The notes beneath the pieces are model-generated. The model saw only the letters and a program-made list of their open reading frames with translations. It was not told where the DNA came from and ran no database searches. The position numbers and the translations under genes are program-made. Positions 56,401 to 64,000 of a stretch of 64,000 nt of DNA are shown here, one piece after another. Numbering within the stretch: the first letter of the stretch is position 1; each line of letters starts with the position of its first letter. This DNA is from Ancistrus triradiatus (lineage: Eukaryota > Chordata > Actinopteri > Siluriformes > Loricariidae): positions 1-64,000 of the forward strand of contig JAJAGP010001496.1 of assembly GCA_025084515.1 (NCBI GenBank), written 5' to 3'.

Positions 56401-58330
56401 AAGTGAAACTGGATGTTATGGGTGACTTCTTAAGAGTTCCTAAACACGAGATAATCTTAAGTAAGCACGTGTGTGGTTGTATGTGTGTTTTTTTGATTGG
56501 TTAATTGAGTGTGTGTGTTCAACTGATGGATAGCAAACCCAGTTGTATTGCCTCCTTCTAAAATGTGTGAGGTCTTTTTAAACCAGTTTACTGTCTGTTC
56601 AGTATTTTTCCAGCCACGGTTTCACAAGCCCTGTCGTGATCTCATGCATTTTTACCCACAACGAAAACACTTATAATCATTTTATATCCAATGTGCAAGT
56701 GTGCAGACGAAGCTCATCTGTCTGTGTCTATGAGATGAGATCTAGAGAAAGCCAGTGAATCATCTAGATTTCCATAAAGCACTGCTCTATATTTAGCAGA
56801 GCCATGACCAAAACGATCAATGTGTTTGCAAGCTGATTCATCCGAGGCACTTTCTCTCACTCCACTGAAACACACACCTGCTTTTCCTGTATAGCTATGG
56901 TATATACAGGGTGTCCCATATGTCCAGCATCAGAGGATTTGAAAGATTGTCTTTACAGAATTTGAGAAGGAATACTGGTATGTGCTGCAAACATCTGTTT
57001 GGACAACATTTGTTTGCATTTATATGTCTGTGGTCTGATAAGGTTATTAATCTACTTACCCTATGTACAGCAAGTCCTCTAGATCCGAATCAGTTCCGTT
57101 CCGAGAGTGGGTTCGCATGTCCAAAAGTTCACAAGTCCAGCGTAGGTAGACTAAGCGTCCAGTTTGTGAGCCTCCAACAACTGATCTCACTTTCATTTTA
57201 GTGTCCATTGTTATGGCTCATGGCTTCTTAGAGAAATTGCCAGTGCTTTTACGTCGCTTTTACGTTCGCATCTTTGATAGTTTGTCAGTTGAAGGTTTGC
57301 TTCTAGGGGACTTACTGTATTACCTAGATACCTTAGCTCTCGCAGTACATTAGTTGTAATCACACATGTAACAGTGCAGAAAGTTTTATTTAACGTAAAG
57401 TTTTATTAAACACATGCAGCATCAGTGCAAGCGGCGCGTAGTCTTTGTAAAATAACACGATAGAGTTTTTCCCTTGCTCATGCTTCACAGTTTCTGCGGG
57501 CTTTATGGATCCTTGCTCTCTTTTGAAACACCTGTTCCATCACAAATACAACAGGAAATATGCTGTGCTGTCAAATAAAAGACAAGTTCTCATTCAATAC
57601 AGGTGTTTATGCATGAGACTGGGAGAGAGAGAATGGAGAGCTCCGTTGTCTATCCCCAGAAAACACAGGGTGCAGGTGTAAGCTGTTCTCTTCCTCTCCC
57701 TCAGACATAGCCAATTGTGCCTGCACGTGACACCTGAACCAGCCTGGAGTCACCGCCATCACCCAAGCATCCCTCAAGAGATTATTGATTTTGTTTATGG
57801 TTGTACTGTATCAATTCTCCATTCTGTGTCTAGGTGAATAAAACAAAGTGTTTAATGAAACTCTCTCTGAAAACCCAGCAGCTGGTTGTTCCTTTGTGGA
57901 GTCTCGCTCCTGCCCTTCATGTCACCTCTTTAATATGCACCTCACACACCCCCTGTCAAAGTAACATACCCACTCTCACTGACAGCACCAAGGGGCTGTG
58001 ATTGAATAAAGCTCTTCCCAGTGGTACCCATCCTACCATGCCTATCTCCTTCTCCCCTGATTCTTCCACAGACTGACATCCACAGCTGGTAATAAAATCC
58101 TGGCAGATGTATATTTGTGCAATGGTCAAGTCATGGTTAGAGGGGTTTAAATGGGATTTAGCGATGTGCTAATGTAGGAGAACCAACGTTTGGCATTTGA
58201 CAAATGGAATAAAATCTTTAAAATATTGCTGTTTATTCCCACAGACTTTCGAAATTCTTGGTTTGGGAAAATGTCATGGTGTCAGGAGCAATAGTTAAAG
58301 GCCACATTAGTCCCAAGATTTTGGCCAAAG
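56400..58330. other. Unassigned non-coding DNA
   Basis: 57060-57145 (GATCCGAATCAGTTCCGTTCCGAG...CATGTCCAAAAGTTC) resembles a common fish non-autonomous DNA transposon end. Nothing else recognised. Confidence 0.3.
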
Positions 58331-58334
58331 GGAT

Positions 58335-58480
58335 CTTACACTTATATCAGTTTAACAGACACCTTTATCCAACTGATATATGGTGCATTGAGCTATCAAG
58401 GCTTAAGTGCCTTGCTCAAGAGCCCAACAATGTCATTTGGCAAATGCCGAGACTTGAATCCAGTACGAGACAACTGTTCC
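58335..58480 (-). repeat. Old SINE fragment
   Basis: CAGACACCTTTATCCAACTGATATA, CTTGCTCAAGAGCCCAACAATG and GACTTGAATCC show a reversed, divergent tRNA-derived SINE. Confidence 0.55.
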
Positions 58481-58499
58481 GTACTTGCTGGTAAACAGA

Positions 58500-60890
58500 G
58501 CCAGCAAGCTAATGGCTGACGCAAATTCCTTATAGACCTCAATGATTGCTTCTGATTTGTTATGGGTCATTTATGCTGTAACCATATGTCTGCATCTGAA
58601 TCATTTAGCTAGCGTACAGAGCTTGTGTACAGCCAGCTGTATTACTCACACATGCAGAGAAAATGGAGGGTGAATGATTAGATGTTTAGTGTGCAGTCTT
58701 ATGTAAAGGTACTGGGGCACCTGGTCAAATGACTTGGGTGTCTGATTTTCTAAAAACACAACATTTGCATATTTACATTTGATCAGGCTTTGACACGTTT
58801 CTGTGCGTTTTGATGAATATACATTTTAAAACCAATAGAGAACAATGCAAAAGTTTGACACCTATATGGATTCAGTCTTAGATCTAAAGGTCTAATGGAT
58901 CAGTTAACTTTTAGGATTGTCCCCTGCACAGGTTGATGGATGATCCCATTCTCCTCTCCCTTCGGATTTCAAATCTGGATCGGCTAAGAAACTTTTGAAA
59001 TGTTTACAAAAAGGATTGAGCTTGTTATTTAGTTTCTTCATGACGCAGGTTATGGAATGATTTTGTGTGTATTTGTATTTTGTTGCTAAGAATATCTGTC
59101 CGATGTTTGTGCGTACTGGCTGAGAAAAATAAAACCGTCTGTGCCTTGCTGTCTGAAACCTTTACACTTTTCTGAGCGCTGTTCTTCGGTGTCAAGATTT
59201 CATTTAGTCAGGATTGTGCAGGAGGCAGCTCCTGTCCTTGTGTGTCTACAAAGGGCAATATCTGGTAACTTCACACTTACACAGGAAGAACTGCTGCTCT
59301 TTTTCAGGAGGTTGCGAGTCACCTTTCTTTGCCCTTACTGCCTCCTCTGAGAGTCTCATCTTTCCTGTAAACACACATTGTGACGTTGTATAGAATACCG
59401 CTATTTATTTCTATAGCACCTTTCACGCTCAGTTCGCTATAAAGAAAAGCATGTAGATGGAGGGCTAAAAAGATAGATTTTTCACTCAGATCTTAAAACA
59501 GAATGGAGAAGAGTCACAGGGGGATTGACTGAGGGTAAGGTCAGGCTGACAGCAGTAATCAGTACCACTGGACCCGATTGCGTGAGATGGGGAGTAAGGA
59601 TGCAAAATCTCTGCGAGACACAGAGAGTGAGAGCACTTTAAATTCAAGCAGCGGGTCAGGAGAATAGGCAGTCAAGCAGAGAGTCCAACCTGGCTGTGGA
59701 ATTTTAAATGTAGGGAAAGGTTATTTAGGATTTAGTGGAGGTGTCAGTGCAGACAGAATTACAACAATCTGAGCAGGAGGTTACACAGTTTTTAACCTCC
59801 TAATGTCATTTAGTTAACCTGTAACCCTTTTAAACATCTGTTCATCAATAATGCATCCATACAGTCATCCATTGTTTCTTTCTTCTTGGTTCTTACTGAC
59901 TTCCATGTATTTACTGTCTTTTTACTGAGCTGCTCATTGACTAATTGACTTATTGAAATTTTTGGAGGAACATCTGAGCCGAGATGGATGAGAATCACCA
60001 TTAGCGCTCATGATCTATGAAAACGGCAATGACTGAATGCTCAAATTTTCCACTGGGGATTTATTGACCTGCTGATTTAGTGACATAGTAACATATTGAA
60101 TTGCTGATCTTGTGGCTTAATGATTTTGTGACTTACTGACTTGCGTACTGACTTTTTTACTTATTGACTTGCTGGCTCCATGATTTAAAAGACTTACTGA
60201 ATTTCTTGCAACCACACTGCATAACAGCTACCAACCTAGGAAGGTTTACACTAAGCTCACTGAAGATAAAAATGAGGAACATTTACCAAAAGCAGCACTT
60301 TTGTTGTTGTTTTTATGTCAATAGGTTGTGTACTTGGGTAAATGCAGCATAAAGGCCTATTCACACCGAGTAGCATTTTTAACCTAGTGGGACCTTCACA
60401 CCAACTCTGATGTGTTTTTCTGTCTAAACACTCTGAATAGCTCTCATAGATTTCCATTTTTTCTTTTTCTCTGCTCCCTATCTGCTTTTGCTTTTTTGAA
60501 TTTCCCTTCTCCTCTTCATGCATGTGCATCTTAACTCTGGAACATCAGTTGTTTTCCAGACTCTGAGATGTGTGCAGAACACATGGACGTCAATGACTGC
60601 GTTTACAGGCACTTAATAATCCGATAACTGCAAAAAATTAGATGTAGTCAGTAATCCAGTTTACATTCACTTGGGTCATCAGATAGTGGGAAACTTCCAC
60701 ATTTGCATGAGTAAATCTTACTCATCTTACTACTTTGCAACCAGCCAATAATCTCACAGAGAGATCTGACAAAAAATAATCAAAATACTTAATTGTCTTC
60801 AGTACATATTTTCAATATTTACTAAGTTTAAATCTGGAGTTGCCAGATCCCACTGGAAAATACCCCAGACCTCAATGGAAAAATAGCCCT
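58500..60890. other. Unassigned non-coding DNA
   Basis: No gene-like feature recognised. A TGACTTATTGAC-type loose repetition occurs at about 60070-60200. Confidence 0.3.
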
Positions 60891-60895
60891 AATAA

Positions 60896-61094
60896 AGCTG
60901 TGGTAGCCTAGCGGTTAAGGTACTAGACTTTGGACCAGAAGGTCCAGGGTTCAAATCCCACCACTGCCAAGCTGCCACTGTTGGGTCCTTGAGCAAAACC
61001 CTTAACCCACAATTGCTTGGATTGTATGACTGTATCAACTGTAAGTCGCTCTGGATAAGGGCGTCTGCTAAATGCTGTAAATGTAAATGTAAAG
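60896..61094 (+). mobile_element. tRNA-derived SINE
   Basis: Full-length family member: A box TAGCCTAGCGG, B box GGTTCAAATCC, TAAGTCGCTCTGGATAAGGGCG body and an (AAATGT)n tail. TAAAGC on both sides may be the target duplication. Confidence 0.85.
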
Positions 61095-61099
61095 CCAAG

Positions 61100-62330
61100 T
61101 CTTTAGACTAAGTGGACCTGGCAACCGAGTGGGTTTTGTGCAGACTCAGAAAACCTATTTAAATTGGGTAACTGGTATACATGCTACGAGAAATCCAATT
61201 ACTGGGGAGAAAATCCAGCTCTCTTTATCAGATTTCTTAATCTGACTTCTAGATCGGAGTATGTTGTGTACAGGACCACTTGTATAATCAGAATAACTTC
61301 AGAAATCAGATCTTGGTCAGTTTAAGTGCATGTAAACACACTCAATTTTGTGAGACACTGATCAGATCGCACTCTGTAAAATGCATCAAAAGACTGATGT
61401 CACAAAGATGGATTTGCATGTCGTAATAAGTTTTTATCCAAAGCAGCCTGTAAATAAGTAGACTATATCAAATAGCTCCAATTGTTCCATGCCTTTGGGG
61501 CAAGCAGCCTCTGAGAAATGAAATGTATCAAATGAAATATCATCAAATGTCTTTATCAGGTATGTCTGTATGATTATCAGGTCTGTCTGTCTGTATCAGT
61601 CTGAATGAAGATGATATTCTGGGAAATGTTCTAAATTGGTATCACAATTAAAACAACATCACAAACCAGCTTCTCACTGAGTCTAAAGCATACACACTGA
61701 CACTGTGTATTTCATGTGAGACTTGGTTTGCCATGTTTGGCCCTGTCTACCGCTGCTTGCCCACGGCCTCGGTGTCTACCTGCTCCATTGCACAATCGAT
61801 ACTACAAATTGGCGTAATGTAATTAGGGCTGAAGTTTCGGAACAAACTGGTTTGTATTTACTTCCACAACCAAACCCATGTGGGACTCAGACCGACTGAA
61901 GGGCAGAAAAACAGCATGACAGCAGGCAGCTCTGTTTAAGGCACCACAAACAATACTGAGCTTTAGAGTGCTTCTGAGGTTGTCGAGGCTGTTAGCTGAG
62001 TCGTTGTACCGCTATATTTAGCGTCGTGTTTACATTTGTCTTGGGTTGATGGAGATTGTTTGTACTTGGACTTTTGAGAAAGCTTAATGCTGGCTTTGCT
62101 TGATTTCATGCATCATTAATTAGATCAGTTAATGCCATACGGTTAGAACGGATGCCTAATTACTATATACCTAAAGTATTTTGCATGCACTGACAGACCT
62201 GATTATTTCTACAGTGCTTCCTTGAGCTTGTGTTCCTCTTAGGCATACAGGTATTCTGTTTGGTATTAGCAATGGACATCCCATTGATCCAAGCCATCTC
62301 TCTAGGCGTTACGGCAATATAATTATCATA
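61100..62330. other. Unassigned non-coding DNA
   Basis: No gene or mobile element recognised. Confidence 0.3.
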
Positions 62331-62334
62331 CAGT

Positions 62335-62660
62335 ACTATGCAAAAGTCTTAGGCCACCTAAGATTTGCTGTTTTCGCAATGGTATTATGACCATTTATAA
62401 CATATTGTCGACGGTTGGACCTGGATTCGTCAGTCTATAATACTCATTTCCACTGATCTTCATTCCAATCTTTGTGAGCTTTAGCATATCTTAACCTCCT
62501 CCCCTTCTGAAAAAGTGGTTTCTTGCAGCTACCCTTCCAAAAAGACCACTCCTGATCAAGCTTCTTCAAACTGTAAAAGAGTAAACTTTGCATCCCGCCA
62601 GATGCTCTATTGCTCAAGTGTAAGGGGAGGTATATCAATATATAATCATCCAATTTCAAT
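62335..62660 (-). mobile_element. Tc1-like transposase fragment
   Basis: GTACTATGCAAAAGTCTTAGG near 62332 is a typical Tc1 end motif. On the minus strand CKKPLFQKGRRLRYAKAHKD (about 62540-62480) is the linker before the first catalytic Asp of a Tc1 transposase, a different subfamily from elements 1-3. Only this portion survives. Confidence 0.7.
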
Positions 62661-62664
62661 AACT

Positions 62665-63735
62665 ACTTTATCCTGACAAGACAATGAGTCTTAAGCCTGA
62701 CCTATACAATATGGTTGCAAGACCCATTCCCACTGCATCACAGGGAAAGTTCAAGTTGCTTATCTTTCTACTGCCATTGTTTTGGGAGTACAAGGGTACT
62801 TGTAGGAAACAGACATGGACAGTAACTTGCTGGAGTCAAATCCAGGCAATTAAAACCTGCTATGATAAAGTGGCACCCAACATAGTCTGTAATCTCCATT
62901 AGCAATGCTGGTGTTACTTCTGATGCCAGGTGTGATAAGCTATTGCATCGTTTTTAATAATCCTGTTTCACCTGAGGGGTTTGCACCAGGTCATACCTTA
63001 GTGGCTGTTAATGAGAAAGAATAACACTCTGTATGAGTTACACTCTGTATGATCTAATTCTGTATGATTTACTTTTCTCTTGACACATAAGCAACAGCTG
63101 GAAGCATCCCACAATATGTAATGAGGCCTCAAAGTTCTCTGCAAAGTGCTGAAGATGGCCAATAACATTGCATCCTGATAACTTTGGTCATTCTATAACT
63201 ATGTACTTTAAATTTTACAGGTCTTTACTTTGGTTTAAGTATCTTTCAACTATGCTGCAAATGAATGGCATCATTCTAAGAGGCAAAGCTTGCTTTTTTC
63301 AAAAGTACTAACATCATAGTTTATTGAGGACTTAAACATAGTGTCCCATTTCCCCCCCACTTATCCAAGGCAGCATCACGATGGAGGGTTTGGAGCCTAA
63401 CCAGGCAGTGGTACACTATAAATAGGGGACTATTCCATTCCAGTGTTCCATAAACACACCACCCTACCTTCATGTTGCAAGCTTCAACTGGTATTTGAAC
63501 CCTCAAGACCTGAACTTTAGAGCAGCTGCCTCTCCAGTGACCACTAGTGCTGTGTAAATTATTAAATGAAATATATTTGATATCCACTCATTTCACAATC
63601 GTTTTGGTTCTCAGCCAAGCTGTCCTGTGCAGGGCATGTTTGCAGCTGTGCCCTGTGATCTCTAGGGATAGGTGCTAACCCCATAACCCTGAACAGAGGT
63701 TAATCAGAGTTAAAACGTGAGGGAAAAACAAACCA
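62665..63735. other. Unassigned non-coding DNA
   Basis: No gene recognised. Short interspersed scraps only. Confidence 0.3.
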
Positions 63736-63739
63736 CAAA

Positions 63740-63900
63740 AGACAGTAATGCAGAGCTCGGGCTGTGTGATGGACTGGCATTCCTTCCAGGGTGTGCTTCA
63801 GCCTGTGGGAAAGGCACCACATTCTCCCGCATGACCCTAACAGGACAACTACCACGTTGTTGATGGAGCAGTTGAAAGGATGAAATGTCACATTTGTGTG
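63740..63900 (+). repeat. Mermaid-like SINE 3' fragment
   Basis: GTGATGGACTGGCATTCCTTCCAGGGTGTGCTTCAGCC and CCGCATGACCCTAACAGGACAA match the 3' half of the family. Confidence 0.5.
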
Positions 63901-64000
63901 TTCGACAACTGGCTGAGTTGGGGGTCATGAATGCACAATTGGACTGAGGAAGGAGAGGTTGGACGGGTAGATCGTCACCTTACTCTGCAACAGTGACCCC

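Overview
The window looks like teleost fish nuclear DNA. It has AT-rich spliced-gene architecture, tRNA-derived SINEs with (AAATGT)n tails, fish-type Tc1 elements, Rex1/L2-like LINEs, class I-like endogenous retroviruses (ERVs) and dinucleotide microsatellites. A Mermaid-like SINE family hints at a catfish or related ostariophysan, but that is only a guess. I see no bacterial, organellar, rRNA, CRISPR or intact tRNA gene content.

The one convincing host gene is a small galectin of the congerin/prototype kind on the minus strand (four exons, 17346 to 14971, 134 residues). Around it lie broken relatives. Copy B is on the plus strand: exon 1 at 5394-5399, a possible decayed exon 4 near 7575-7705, and a conserved poly(A) end at 8088. 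Copy B' is on the minus strand with exon 1 at 11149-11154. Copy C is on the plus strand with intron 3, exon 4 and 3'UTR at 44410-44948. B and B' are the arms of a large imperfect inverted repeat (about 3.9-6.7 kb against 10.1-14.5 kb). The right arm is further scrambled by tandem duplication of a CTCF-motif block and a SINE block. The flank of copy C is a mosaic of the same blocks, so 2.4-9.3 kb and 42.6-46.1 kb are old segmental duplicates.

The rest is mostly mobile DNA. 1.26-2.4 kb: minus-strand ERV-A pol relic. 18-27 kb: nested Tc1 elements, an ERV-C-type LTR scrap and three LINE fragments. 27.24-37.97 kb: ERV-B, a complete LTR-to-LTR provirus with a tRNA-iMet primer site and 4-bp target duplication, but with wrecked frames outside RNase H/integrase. 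37.98-38.9 kb: A/C-rich low-complexity DNA. 38.92-42.45 kb: ERV-C, minus strand, keeping gag-end, protease, a frameshifted dUTPase and an env-like part but no reverse transcriptase or integrase that I can see. 46-64 kb: mainly unannotatable non-coding DNA with scattered SINEs, a LINE fragment with a 52-bp target duplication (54.3-54.8 kb) and a Tc1 scrap (62.4-62.7 kb).

The best leads are: galectin copies whose last coding exon has diverged much faster than the adjoining 3'UTR; a CTCF-type motif kept in every duplicate and placed convergently in the palindrome; and a pol-deleted ERV that retains a dUTPase.
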